Assembly: GCF_035916875.1 (NCBI RefSeq)
Contig: NZ_JAXUHN010000088.1
Span: 1-64,000, forward strand
From: Methylomicrobium sp035916875
GTDB taxonomy: Bacteria; Pseudomonadota; Gammaproteobacteria; Methylococcales; Methylomonadaceae
Direction of reading: 5' to 3'
Length of the DNA: 64,000 nt
Within the stretch, counting starts at the first letter, position 1, and every line of letters begins with the position of its first letter. The position numbers and the translations under genes are program-made. This document shows, one piece after another, positions 8,098 to 17,200 of the stretch. The notes below the pieces were generated by a model. That model was given only the letters and a program-made list of their open reading frames with translations. It did not search any database and was not told the origin of the DNA.

Positions 8098-8648
8098 TAA
8101 AGACTTCCTGTGGCTAAAGTAAAAGAAAATTCGGATCTGCAAATCAACCGATTGCTGATTTATGCAACAAGACCTTTTCCGAACTGAAACTTGTTTTCAA
8201 AAAGTAAAGGTTAGGGCCATTATTTTGTCAAGGAACACAGGTTGAATTTTTTAAACTCTGCAGAGCACTTCGCAAACCGGCGTGATTGCATAAATCGAAA
8301 ATTGCCTCCCTGAAAAAGCGGACCCATGGAGATATCGAATGCAGGCATGAACCGGAGCGATCCGGGTATCGCGGCAACCCCTATGATCTTTTCCGGTGTA
8401 GCGATCCCGTGCAACCTGACGATACGGGAAATATTCAATTTAGCGCTACTGGCGGCAGAGGGGGCATGCTCAACATCAACCAACCTTATGCGAGAATGCC
8501 AGAACCGGAACTTTCTTTTCGCGCCGACAATTCCCGGCGAAAGCCGTCCTGCCGGTTTCCCTAATCTCTTTCAAGATCGTACCGCGATACAGTCATATCT
8601 GTTAAAATAGGAACTTTTTTAGCAAGCCTTACTGCGGCCAAGAGCACC
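8098..8648. other. Divergent intergenic region, no recognised gene
   Basis: This region lies between the secreted-protein gene and serA. Two overlapping plus-strand frames of about 90 codons (from 8286 and 8326) show no family resemblance and no ribosome site, so I do not call them genes. A TTAAAAT sequence near 8598-8604 could be the -10 box for serA, about 45 bases upstream of its start. Confidence 0.3.
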
Positions 8649-10232
8649 ATGAAGAAAATCCTAATCTCCGACAAATTATCAGAAGCCGGCATCAATTATC
8701 TGAATGAGCAATCCGGCCTCCAGATTCATATCCAGACCGGACTCGACGAGGACGGCTTGTGCGAGATTATCGGGGATTACGACGCGTTGTTGATCCGCAG
8801 CGACACCAAGGTCACGCCGAAAGTGTTGCAGGCCGCCAAGCGCCTGAAATTGATCGGCCGCGCCGGCATCGGTGTCGATAATGTCGACATTCCGGCCGCA
8901 ACCGAAATGGGCGTGATCGTCATGAACACCCCGGACGCGAACGCGACCACGACCGCCGAACTGGCGATCGCGCACATGATGTCGCTGAGCCGCCGCCTGC
9001 CGACCGCCGATAGTTCGGTCCGTTCCGGCAAATGGGAGCGCTCCAAGCTGATGGGCGCGGAAGTCGCGCACAAGACCTTGGCGATTCTCGGTTTCGGCAC
9101 AATCGGCCGCATCGTCGCCCAGCGCGGCCACGGCCTGAAAATGAAAGTGATCGCCTATGACCCGTTTGTTGCGCCGGAAATCTTCGCCGACCTCGGCGTC
9201 GAATCGGTCAGTCTCGACGACCTGGTCAGCCGCGCCGATTATCTGACCCTGCACTGCCCGCTGATCGAAAAAACCAAGAACATCATCGGCGCCGAGCAGC
9301 TCGGCATGATGAAAAAGAGCGCGCGAATCATCAACTGTGCACGCGGCGGCCTGATCGATGAAGGCTCGCTGTATGAGGCGTTAAAGAACGGCAGAATTGC
9401 CGGCGCGGCGCTCGACGTATTCGAAAACGAACCCCCCGTCGGATCGCCCCTGCTCGAACTCGACAACATCGTATTCACGCCGCATCTGGGCGCGTCGACG
9501 ACCGAGGCGCAAGTCGCGGTCAGCGTCGAAATCGCCATCCAGGCGGTCACCTTCCTCCAAACCGGCGAGGCGATCAATGCGCTCAACCTGCCTCGGCTGT
9601 CCGCGGAAGAACTGCAAAAATCCAGCGACTACATCAATCTTGCGACCAAATTAGGCAAGGTCGTGATCGGTCTTGCGACCGAGCCGCTGGAAAAACTCGA
9701 GGTCGCCTTGTTCGGCCGCGCCGCCGAAGTTGAGGCGCGACCGGTATCTGTCGCCGCGCTGGTCGGCGTATTGGCCGGCCAGTTTTCGACGCCGGTCAAC
9801 CGGGTCAATGCCGAAAACATCGCCAAGCGCCAGGGCATTTCGCTGATCGAATCGAAAACCGCCGAAACCGAAGATTACGTGTCGATGATCAAAGTGACCG
9901 GCCACAGCTCGCACGGCAGCACCAGCGCGACCGGCGTGTTGCTCGGCGGCCACCATCCGCGGTTGATCTCCATTAACCATTTCGACATCGAAGCGGTGCC
10001 TGAAGGCACTCTGCTGATCACCCGGCACGACGACCGCCCGGGCGTGATCTCCGCGATCAGCGCGGTGCTCGGCAATGCGAACATCAACATCACCCGGATG
10101 CAGGTCGGCGTGGCCGACGGCGAACAGCAGGCGATGGCGGTAATCAGCGTCAGCGCGCCGGTTTCCGAAGCCTTGCTGAAACAACTGCACGACGTGCCGC
10201 CGGTACATCAGGTCACCCAGATCAACTTATGA
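8649..10232 (+). CDS. serA: D-3-phosphoglycerate dehydrogenase
   Basis: 527 residues, the long SerA form. The catalytic domain has the NAD-binding GFGTIG motif near residue 150, the substrate arginine in INCARGG and the catalytic histidine in PHLGAST. An allosteric-substrate-binding domain follows, and the C-terminus is an ACT domain beginning GTLLITRHDDRPGV that usually binds serine for feedback control. It oxidises 3-phosphoglycerate to 3-phosphohydroxypyruvate, the first step of serine synthesis. Its stop overlaps the start of the phosphatase gene by four bases (ATGA), so the two are co-translated. Confidence 0.95.
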   Translation: MKKILISDKLSEAGINYLNEQSGLQIHIQTGLDEDGLCEIIGDYDALLIRSDTKVTPKVLQAAKRLKLIGRAGIGVDNVDIPAATEMGVIVMNTPDANATTTAELAIAHMMSLSRRLPTADSSVRSGKWERSKLMGAEVAHKTLAILGFGTIGRIVAQRGHGLKMKVIAYDPFVAPEIFADLGVESVSLDDLVSRADYLTLHCPLIEKTKNIIGAEQLGMMKKSARIINCARGGLIDEGSLYEALKNGRIAGAALDVFENEPPVGSPLLELDNIVFTPHLGASTTEAQVAVSVEIAIQAVTFLQTGEAINALNLPRLSAEELQKSSDYINLATKLGKVVIGLATEPLEKLEVALFGRAAEVEARPVSVAALVGVLAGQFSTPVNRVNAENIAKRQGISLIESKTAETEDYVSMIKVTGHSSHGSTSATGVLLGGHHPRLISINHFDIEAVPEGTLLITRHDDRPGVISAISAVLGNANINITRMQVGVADGEQQAMAVISVSAPVSEALLKQLHDVPPVHQVTQINL

Positions 10233-10870
10233 GCTTCGGCATCATCTGCTTCGATTGCGACAGCACCTTGAGCCGAATCGAAGGCATCGACGAACTGGCC
10301 GGCCGCGCCGGCATGCGCGCGGAAATGGCCAGGCTGACCGATGCGGCGATGAACGGCGAGGTGCCGCTCGAAGCGGTCTACGAGAAACGGCTGTCGCTGA
10401 TCCGCCCGGATGCAGCCGGCATCAACTGGCTGGCAGGGCTTTACATCGCCGAGATGGTCGAAGGCACCGCCGACGTATTTTCAGCGCTGACGGCGCACGG
10501 CAAGGAAGTGCATATCGTCAGCGGCGGCTTGCGTCAGGCAATCCTGCCGCTCGCGGGCTTCCTGGGCGTGCCGGAAAATCACGTGCATGCGGTCGATATT
10601 TTTTTCAACGCGAACGGCAGCTATCGGGATTTCGATCAGACCTCGCCGTTGGCCCGGACCGGCGGCAAGGCGCAGATTTGCCGGGACTTGAAGCGTTCGG
10701 ATAGTCCGTTGCTGATGATCGGCGACGGCAAGACCGACATGGAAGCGAAGCAGGAAGGTGTCAGCGTGATCGGCTTCGGCGGCGTGGCCGCCCGGCCGGT
10801 TGTGCGTGAGTTGGCCGATCATTTTGTTGAAGGGCCGAGTTTGGCATCGGTGTTGAGGCATATTCTATAG
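10229..10870 (+). CDS. serB: Phosphoserine phosphatase-like HAD hydrolase
   Basis: A 213-residue HAD-superfamily phosphatase. Motif I is DCDST (FDCDSTLS) at residues 9-13, motif II lies in HIVSGGLRQA, the lysine in GGKAQI, and motif IV is GDGKTDMEA. This is the phosphoserine phosphatase layout, and the gene overlaps serA by four bases, so hydrolysis of phosphoserine to serine is the likely reaction. It is shorter than the E. coli SerB because it lacks the N-terminal extension. Homoserine kinase-type ThrH is a less likely alternative. Confidence 0.85.
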   Translation: MSFGIICFDCDSTLSRIEGIDELAGRAGMRAEMARLTDAAMNGEVPLEAVYEKRLSLIRPDAAGINWLAGLYIAEMVEGTADVFSALTAHGKEVHIVSGGLRQAILPLAGFLGVPENHVHAVDIFFNANGSYRDFDQTSPLARTGGKAQICRDLKRSDSPLLMIGDGKTDMEAKQEGVSVIGFGGVAARPVVRELADHFVEGPSLASVLRHIL

Positions 10871-10899
10871 TCGGCCACAATATACTTTTGAAGATAGCC

Positions 10900-11670
10900 A
10901 TGAATTACCTAGATCATCTCAGCTTTCTTAAGTCTCTGAAGCCAGAAGAAGAAGCCAAGCTTAAGAATGACCTTATACAATTAACCCCGGAAAAAGTATG
11001 GCCTGATGGAATGCCTGCAAGTCTTGATCCGAAACTTGTGCTTGTTGGTGTTTCGCCTGGCAATGCACCCAATTATGAAACCGAGGAATTGCGCAAAGAA
11101 AGTAGCGATTACTGTTATAGCGAGCCACGTGCAATAAAAACGGAAAATAGCCACTTTTATTATCCAGATGCCCGTGATTATTGGATCAAGCTGAGATACC
11201 TATCGCACTCATTCTTCAAACGCTTTCATCCCGAAATAACTGAAATTCAAGCTCTTTCCCTTACATCGCACGTTAATTTAGGCACAGGATCGGCAGGTTC
11301 TGCGACGATAAAGGATGTTGAAAAAGATTATGTTAAGTGGGTTTCAGATTTACTCAACGAAACTCACTCCCCTGATTTGGTAGTTTTATTTGGGTTAAAT
11401 GGCATATTAAAAGATGATGATATATCAAAGTGGTGGAATGAATCAGGGTTGCGAGTAGACTGGAAAAAACCAACCAACACCTTTGGATTCAACGGATACA
11501 TTCAAAGAAGTTACTACTTTAGAGAATGGTCAGTAAGAAACGCAAAGAGCCATCCTATACGTTTAGTAATTTGGCCTAATCATCCTTCAAGACCTCCATT
11601 TTCTGATTTGTCAATTTGGAAGCAGGCGGTTAGTGAATACCTCGATAATTATGTTAATGAATCTGAATAA
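10900..11670 (+). CDS. AT-rich hypothetical, weak uracil-DNA-glycosylase-like motifs
   Basis: 256 residues from the ATG at 10900; a TTG four codons upstream is possible and neither has a strong ribosome site. I do not recognise a named family. Three spaced blocks recall the uracil-DNA-glycosylase superfamily: a glycine/proline loop after a strand (LVGVSPGNAPN), a PDLVVLFGLNG strand and a C-terminal WPNHPSRPPF resembling the HPS loop. This is suggestive only. Base composition is AT-rich, unlike serA-serB, so transfer is likely. It lies directly beside the repeat-flanked toxin-antitoxin unit. Confidence 0.6.
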   Translation: MNYLDHLSFLKSLKPEEEAKLKNDLIQLTPEKVWPDGMPASLDPKLVLVGVSPGNAPNYETEELRKESSDYCYSEPRAIKTENSHFYYPDARDYWIKLRYLSHSFFKRFHPEITEIQALSLTSHVNLGTGSAGSATIKDVEKDYVKWVSDLLNETHSPDLVVLFGLNGILKDDDISKWWNESGLRVDWKKPTNTFGFNGYIQRSYYFREWSVRNAKSHPIRLVIWPNHPSRPPFSDLSIWKQAVSEYLDNYVNESE

Positions 11671-11691
11671 AACACAATTCATAGCCGTGTA

Positions 11692-11832
11692 GGTCGGGCA
11701 ACAGCTTCATCGTTGCCCGACGTTCATTGTGGCGATCATGCTTCAGGATATTGCGACGATCCGACACCATGCCCACCCTTCATTCAGGCATTGAAAAAGT
11801 CGGAACAAATAGTGTGCCCGACCTGCCGGGCT
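11692..11832 (+). repeat. Direct repeat, left copy (91 bp identical core)
   Basis: Bases 11692-11782 are identical to 12348-12438. Similarity continues at lower identity to about 11832 and 12485. Each copy begins GGTCGGGCAACAGC and contains an internal palindrome (TCGGGCAAC and GTTGCCCGA), a REP-like design. It ends about 50 bases before the antitoxin gene. Confidence 0.85.
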
Positions 11833-11881
11833 ACTTTGCTATTGCCCGATAGGACCAACCCATATCAAAAGGTAACGAGTA

Positions 11882-12082
11882 ATGACTGTGATTTCTGAGA
11901 TTGAAGTGGCTGTATCCAAGCTTTCCCGCGAAGACCTTTCCGCCTTTCGGGATTGGTTTCAAGAATTCGACGCTGAGGTTTGGGACAAACAATTGGAGGA
12001 AGATATTGCGGCAGGCCGTCTTGATGCCTTCGCTGAGGAAGCATTGCGCGATCTTCGTGAAGGCCGCTGTACTGACCTATGA
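11882..12082 (+). CDS. Type II antitoxin, partner of ParE/RelE-like toxin
   Basis: A 66-residue acidic protein. It is the small antitoxin commonly found before this class of ParE/RelE-like toxin: an N-terminal helical region (IEVAVSKLSREDLSAF), a WFQEF segment, and a tail rich in Asp/Glu ending GRCTDL. A GGTAACGAG ribosome site precedes the ATG. The stop overlaps the toxin start by four bases (ATGA), the usual translational coupling. Such antitoxins bind and neutralise the toxin and often repress their own promoter; none was identified with confidence. Confidence 0.8.
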   Translation: MTVISEIEVAVSKLSREDLSAFRDWFQEFDAEVWDKQLEEDIAAGRLDAFAEEALRDLREGRCTDL

Positions 12083-12339
12083 GACATCGCGCCAACCCTA
12101 AATTCTGGCGGTTTTATGCGGTACTGCCTGAGAATATCCAGCGGCTTGCCGATGAAAATTATAAAATACTCAAACGTGATCCCTCCCACCCTTCGCTTCA
12201 TTTCAAGAAAGTTGGAAGATTTTGGTCTGTTCGAGTGGGTATTCACTACCGAGCTGTTGCCATCGAAGATGGTCAGGATATTGTGTGGTTTTGGATTGGT
12301 CACCACAGCGAGTATGACCGATTACTCGGTGGTCGTTGA
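12079..12339 (+). CDS. ParE/RelE-family toxin
   Basis: An 86-residue basic protein of the RelE/ParE superfamily. The family strands are clear: LHFKKVGRFWSVRVG, HYRAVAIEDG and the aromatic ending IVWFWIGHHSEYDRLL. It overlaps the antitoxin stop. Members act either on mRNA at the ribosome or on gyrase, and the sequence alone does not say which. The pair is bracketed by two direct repeat copies whose perfect 91-bp cores begin 656 bp apart. Confidence 0.8.
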   Translation: MRHRANPKFWRFYAVLPENIQRLADENYKILKRDPSHPSLHFKKVGRFWSVRVGIHYRAVAIEDGQDIVWFWIGHHSEYDRLLGGR

Positions 12340-12347
12340 GCAGCCCT

Positions 12348-12485
12348 GGTCGGGCAACAGCTTCATCGTTGCCCGACGTTCATTGTGGCGATCATGCTTC
12401 AGGATATTGCGACGATCCGACACCATGCCCACCCTTCAAGCATTGGAAATGTCGGGCATAAAAAGCGCGCCCGACCTACCGGGCT
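12348..12485 (+). repeat. Direct repeat, right copy (91 bp identical core)
   Basis: The right-hand copy begins nine bases after the toxin stop. Its first 91 bases equal 11692-11782 exactly. The remaining 45 or so bases are similar, ending in CCCGACC, one substitution, then CCGGGCT in both copies. Confidence 0.85.
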
Positions 12486-12587
12486 TGCCATTCGCCGGGA
12501 TTTGAAACTCAAGCCACGCGACAACTTTGAGACTTTTTCTTTCCACTTGATCGCAGCACCTTCATCAAGTAACTCTGAGGCAGTCTT

Positions 12588-12668
12588 GTAGGGTACGCAT
12601 AGCGTACATTAACAAAACAAGTCTGCCGAGTCTAAAAGGCTCAAAAAGGTACGCGATGCGTACCCTAC
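12588..12668. repeat. 81-bp element with 20-bp inverted ends
   Basis: GTAGGGTACGCATAGCGTAC (12588-12607) is inverted at 12649-12668 with one mismatch (GTACGCGATGCGTACCCTAC). The centre is AT-rich and non-coding. The same GGGTACGCAT word recurs in a hairpin at 34115-34137, so this is a dispersed REP/MITE-like family. It sits 41 bases upstream of yebC and could affect its expression. Confidence 0.7.
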
Positions 12669-12709
12669 GATTGTTGTTTATTTAAGAAATACGTTATTAG
12701 AGAAAGATA

Positions 12710-13459
12710 ATGGCTGGACACAGTAAATGGGCTAACATCAAGCACCGCAAGGCCGGACAGGACGCCAAACGCGGTAAAATCTTCACCAAACTGCTGCGCG
12801 AAATCACCGTCGCGGTTAAATCCGGCGGCCCCGATGCAGGCACTAACCCGACCTTGCGCACCGCAATCGACAAGGCGCTCGGATCGAACATGCGCCGCGA
12901 CACGATCGACAATGCGATCAAAAAAGCCTCCGGCGCGCTGGAAGGCGTGAACTATGAAGAAGTGCGCTACGAAGGCTACGGACCCGGCGGCACGGCGGTA
13001 ATGGTCGAATGCCTGACCGACAACCGCAACCGCACGGTCAGCGACGTGCGCCACGCGTTCACCAAGGCGGGAGGCAATCTCGGCACCGACGGTTCGGTCG
13101 CCTATCTGTTCACCAAAACCGGCATCATCAGCTATGCGGAAGGCATCGATGAAGACGCGCTGATCGAAGCCGCTTTGGAGGCCGGCGCGAACGACGTGAT
13201 CACGAATGACGACGGCTCGATCGACGTGATGACCGCGCCCGAAGAGTATCTGGCCGTCAAAGCGGCGCTGATCGCGGCGGGCTTCGAACCCGATAATGCC
13301 GAAGTCACGATGCAGGCTTCGACCAACACCGAACTCGACGCGGATGATGCAGAGAAAATGCTGCGCCTAATAGACCGCCTGGAAGATCTCGACGATGTGC
13401 AGAACGTGTATTCGAATGCGGACATCAGCGAAGACATCATCGCGCAGTTCGCAGGCTAA
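12710..13459 (+). CDS. yebC: YebC/PmpR-family translation factor
   Basis: 249 residues, full length for the YebC/TACO1 family. It opens with the diagnostic MAGHSKWANIKHRK and has the GPGGTAVMVECLTDN segment and an acidic C-terminus. Family members act on translation of difficult (proline-rich) stretches in some bacteria and are annotated as transcriptional regulators in others. It heads the yebC-ruvC-ruvA-ruvB run, a widespread gammaproteobacterial order, with six bases to ruvC. Confidence 0.95.
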   Translation: MAGHSKWANIKHRKAGQDAKRGKIFTKLLREITVAVKSGGPDAGTNPTLRTAIDKALGSNMRRDTIDNAIKKASGALEGVNYEEVRYEGYGPGGTAVMVECLTDNRNRTVSDVRHAFTKAGGNLGTDGSVAYLFTKTGIISYAEGIDEDALIEAALEAGANDVITNDDGSIDVMTAPEEYLAVKAALIAAGFEPDNAEVTMQASTNTELDADDAEKMLRLIDRLEDLDDVQNVYSNADISEDIIAQFAG

Positions 13460-13465
13460 CCGGCA

Positions 13466-13993
13466 TTGGATCAAATTCATTCGGATAGTCAGACAACCCG
13501 GATACTCGGCATCGATCCCGGCTCGCGCGTGACTGGTTACGGCATCATCGAACAGGGACCGAAAGGCTGCCGCTACATAGCCAGCGGCAGCATCAGGGTC
13601 AAGGCCGATTATTTTCCGGACCGGCTGAAACAGATTTTCGATTCGGTACGCGAAATCGTCGATCTTTACCACCCCGAACAGATGGCGATCGAGCAGGTAT
13701 TCATGCATAAAAACGCCGATTCGGCGCTGAAGCTCGGCCAGGCGCGCGGCGCGGCGATTTGCGCGGTGCAGACCGCGGGCCTGCCGGTCTTCGAATACGC
13801 GGCCCGGCAAGTCAAGCAGGCCTTGGTCGGCAAGGGCAATGCGGAAAAAGCACAGGTGCAACATATGGTCAAAATCCTGCTCGGCATACAGGGCGAACTG
13901 CAAATCGACGCCAGCGACGCGCTGGGGCTGTGCCTGTGCCATTCGCACTATCGGCAGACCGCGCTCAGGATCGACCGGAGCCTGGCTCGATGA
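13466..13993 (+). CDS. ruvC: Holliday junction endonuclease RuvC
   Basis: 175 residues. The catalytic acids are seen in GIDPGSRVTGYG (first Asp), AIEQVF (Glu) and DASDALGLCL near 140-150 (final acids). RuvC dimers cut Holliday junctions in the RuvABC complex. The only in-frame start giving a complete fold is TTG at 13466, with a weak ribosome site, so translation may rely on coupling to yebC. The stop overlaps the ruvA start. Confidence 0.93.
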   Translation: MDQIHSDSQTTRILGIDPGSRVTGYGIIEQGPKGCRYIASGSIRVKADYFPDRLKQIFDSVREIVDLYHPEQMAIEQVFMHKNADSALKLGQARGAAICAVQTAGLPVFEYAARQVKQALVGKGNAEKAQVQHMVKILLGIQGELQIDASDALGLCLCHSHYRQTALRIDRSLAR

Positions 13994-14589
13994 TCGGTTT
14001 TCTGCGCGGCATTCTGGCCCATAAGGCCCCTCCCCTGTTGCTGCTCGACGTGCATGGGGTTGGCTATGAGATCGAGGCGCCGATGACCACGTTTTACAAC
14101 CTGCCTGCCGTCGGTACGGAAGTAAAGCTGCATACGCACCTGGTCGTGCGCGAGGATGCGCAGATTCTGTTCGGTTTTTCGACCGAAGCCGATCGCGCCC
14201 TGTTCAGGAACCTGATCAAGGTCAGCGGCGTCGGCCCGAAACTGGCTTTGACCTTGCTGTCTGGACTGACCGCGGAGCAATTTCAGCGCGCGATCCAGGA
14301 CAATGATACGCAAACCCTGGTCCGCCTGCCCGGCGTCGGCAAAAAAACAGCCGAACGCCTGATCATCGAAATGCGCGACCGTCTGCCCGAGTTCGGCGGC
14401 GGCGACGCGCCGGTCGTCAGTCTAAACCAGAGCCCGGTGACGAATACGCCGAAGCAGGAAGCGATCAGCGCGCTCTGTGCGTTGGGCTACAAACCGCAGG
14501 ATGCAGCTAAAATGGTGCAGAACATCGCCGGCGAAGACAAACGCTGTGAGGACATCATCCGGCTGGCCTTGCAGGGCGCGGCGCGATGA
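13990..14589 (+). CDS. ruvA: Holliday junction DNA-binding protein RuvA
   Basis: 199 residues beginning MIGFLRGILAHKAPP. It has an N-terminal OB fold, two helix-hairpin-helix motifs (VSGVGPKLALTLLSG and LPGVGKKTAERLI), and a C-terminal domain ending in GYKPQDAAKMVQNI that contacts RuvB. It binds four-way junctions and positions the RuvB motors. ATGA overlaps at both ends couple it to ruvC and ruvB. A longer upstream frame exists but runs through ruvC. Confidence 0.95.
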   Translation: MIGFLRGILAHKAPPLLLLDVHGVGYEIEAPMTTFYNLPAVGTEVKLHTHLVVREDAQILFGFSTEADRALFRNLIKVSGVGPKLALTLLSGLTAEQFQRAIQDNDTQTLVRLPGVGKKTAERLIIEMRDRLPEFGGGDAPVVSLNQSPVTNTPKQEAISALCALGYKPQDAAKMVQNIAGEDKRCEDIIRLALQGAAR

Positions 14590-15620
14590 TCGAAAAAGAC
14601 CGCCTGATCACTCCGCACAGCCGGCTCGATGAAGAGCGTCAGGACCGCGCGATCCGGCCGAAAAAACTGGCCGACTATATCGGCCAGGAAGAACTGCGCA
14701 CGCAGATGGACATCTTCATCCAGGCCGCCACCGCGCGCCGGGAAGCGCTCGACCATGTATTGATTTTCGGCCCACCCGGCCTCGGCAAGACGACCTTGGC
14801 GAACATCATCGCGGCCGAAATGTCGGTGAATATCCGCCAGACTTCGGGGCCCGTGCTCGAAAAGGCCGGCGATCTGGCCGCGATGCTGACCAATTTGGAA
14901 GCGCACGATGTGTTGTTCATCGACGAAATCCACCGCTTGAGCCCCGCGGTCGAGGAAATCTTGTATCCGGCGATGGAAGACTACCAACTCGACATCATGA
15001 TCGGCGAAGGCCCGGCCGCGCGCTCGATCAAGCTGGATTTGCCGCCGTTCACGCTGGTCGGCGCGACGACGCGAGCGGGGCTTTTGACCTCGCCGCTCCG
15101 CGACCGCTTCGGCATCGTGCAGCGGCTCGAATTTTATACGGTCGCCGAGCTGTCCCAGATCGTCACCCGCTCGGCCCATATGCTGAACATCCTGATCGAG
15201 CAGAAAGGCGCCGAGGAAATCGCCAAACGCGCGCGCGGCACGCCCCGCATCGCGAACCGATTACTGCGCCGGGTGCGCGATTTCGCCGAGGTCAAGGGCG
15301 GCGGCATCGTGTCCGAACAGATTTCCGTTCAGGCTCTAGACATGTTGAAAGTGGATCATAATGGCTTCGACGCCTTGGACCGGAAATTGCTTCTGACAAT
15401 GATAGAAAACTTTGCCGGCGGCCCGGTCGGCCTCGATACCTTGTCCGCCGCGATCAGCGAGGAACGCGGCACGATAGAGGACGTGCTTGAGCCGTATCTG
15501 CTGCAACAGGGCTTCATCATGCGCACGCCGAGAGGCCGGGTCGTGACGCCGAATGCCTATCTGCATTTCGGGCTGAAGCCGCCCCAGTCGGCTGGCGTTT
15601 CGCTGGATTTGTTCGAATAG
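14586..15620 (+). CDS. ruvB: Holliday junction branch-migration ATPase RuvB
   Basis: 344 residues. Walker A is GPPGLGKTT near residue 60, Walker B is FIDEIHRL near 116, sensor 1 is GATTRAG, and an arginine finger follows in SPLRDRFG. The C-terminal winged helix ends RTPRGRVVTPNAY. RuvB hexamers pump DNA through the RuvA-bound junction. It overlaps ruvA by four bases and is followed after 42 bases by ybgC. Confidence 0.96.
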   Translation: MIEKDRLITPHSRLDEERQDRAIRPKKLADYIGQEELRTQMDIFIQAATARREALDHVLIFGPPGLGKTTLANIIAAEMSVNIRQTSGPVLEKAGDLAAMLTNLEAHDVLFIDEIHRLSPAVEEILYPAMEDYQLDIMIGEGPAARSIKLDLPPFTLVGATTRAGLLTSPLRDRFGIVQRLEFYTVAELSQIVTRSAHMLNILIEQKGAEEIAKRARGTPRIANRLLRRVRDFAEVKGGGIVSEQISVQALDMLKVDHNGFDALDRKLLLTMIENFAGGPVGLDTLSAAISEERGTIEDVLEPYLLQQGFIMRTPRGRVVTPNAYLHFGLKPPQSAGVSLDLFE

Positions 15621-15662
15621 CCTCGATAAATTAGGCTTGAATCCATAAAATTTAACCTTATC

Positions 15663-16077
15663 ATGGTGCAAAGCGAGCAACCGATCGATATGTTCACCTG
15701 GCCGATCCGGGTGTATTACGAAGACACCGACGCCGGCGGCGTGGTGTTTTACGCGAATTATCTGAAATTTTTCGAGCGCGCCCGCACCGAAATGCTGCGC
15801 GCGCTGGGCCATGAACAGGACGCCTTGATCGCCGATTACGGCGTGATTTTTGTCGTGCGTTCGGTGCAGGTCGATTACCTGAAGCCGGCCCGCTTCAACG
15901 AACTTTTAACCGCCAGCGCCCAGGTCATCGAAGCGAAAAAAGCCAGCCTGGTCTTCGCGCAAGAGATCACGCGCGGCGACGATGTTTTATGTAAAGGGAT
16001 CATCCGCATTGCCTGTCTCGATGCCGGCACGATGACTCCGAAAGCGATTCCTCAACATTTGTTAGAACCACTCAAGC

Positions 16078-16088
<11 letters not shown>
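15663..16088 (+). CDS. ybgC: YbgC-type acyl-CoA thioesterase of the Tol-Pal cluster
   Basis: A 141-residue hot-dog-fold thioesterase. The active-site block is YYEDTDAGGVVFYANYLKFF near residues 18-37, with the catalytic aspartate. YbgC hydrolyses acyl-CoA or acyl-ACP at the inner membrane and sits first in most tol-pal operons. Its last 11 bases overlap tolQ, indicating tight coupling. Confidence 0.92.
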
Positions 16089-16751
<663 letters not shown>

Positions 16752-16755
<4 letters not shown>

Positions 16756-17195
16756 GCAGACAACGAAAAGGCCGGCGCAGAAAGCCGATGGGCGAGATCA
16801 ACGTCGTACCCTATATCGACGTCACCCTGGTATTGCTGATCATTTTCATGATCACGACGCCTTTGTTGCAGACCGGCGTCAAGGTCGATCTTCCGGAAGC
16901 CGAATCGGCGGTCGTCGAGCCCAAGAACGATCCGCCGCTGGTTTTGACGATCCATAAAGAAGCCGACGACAGCTACAAGTACCTCATCACCTGCTGCGAA
17001 AAAGACCAGGAGCCAATCGAACCCGAAGAAATCGACGGCAAGGTGTCGGCGGTATTGGCCGAAAAGCCCGAAACGCAAGTGCTGATCGAAGCCGACAAGG
17101 ACGTCGATTACGGCACGGTGGTCACGATGATGGCCGGCCTGAAAAACAGCGGCGTGCCGAATGTGGGCCTGTTGACCCGACCTGAAGAAAACTGA
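16752..17195 (+). CDS. tolR: Tol-Pal motor subunit TolR
   Basis: 147 residues in the ExbD/TolR family. The single membrane helix near residues 18-38 carries the essential aspartate (VVPYIDVTLVLLIIFMITTP). A periplasmic domain follows, ending in VVTMMAGLKNSGVPNVGLLT. It contains an unusual CC pair (LITCCEKD) in the linker. The start overlaps the tolQ stop. Confidence 0.95.
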
Positions 17196-17200
17196 GCGGG

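Noticed and set aside
8286..8610. Two overlapping 90-codon plus frames before serA
   Set aside because: No ribosome site, no family resemblance, and neither is supported by codon use over the other.
11713..11898. 61-codon frame in the left direct repeat
   Set aside because: It is made of repeat DNA and overlaps the antitoxin start.
12385..12591. 68-codon frame in the right direct repeat
   Set aside because: Repeat-derived, no ribosome site.
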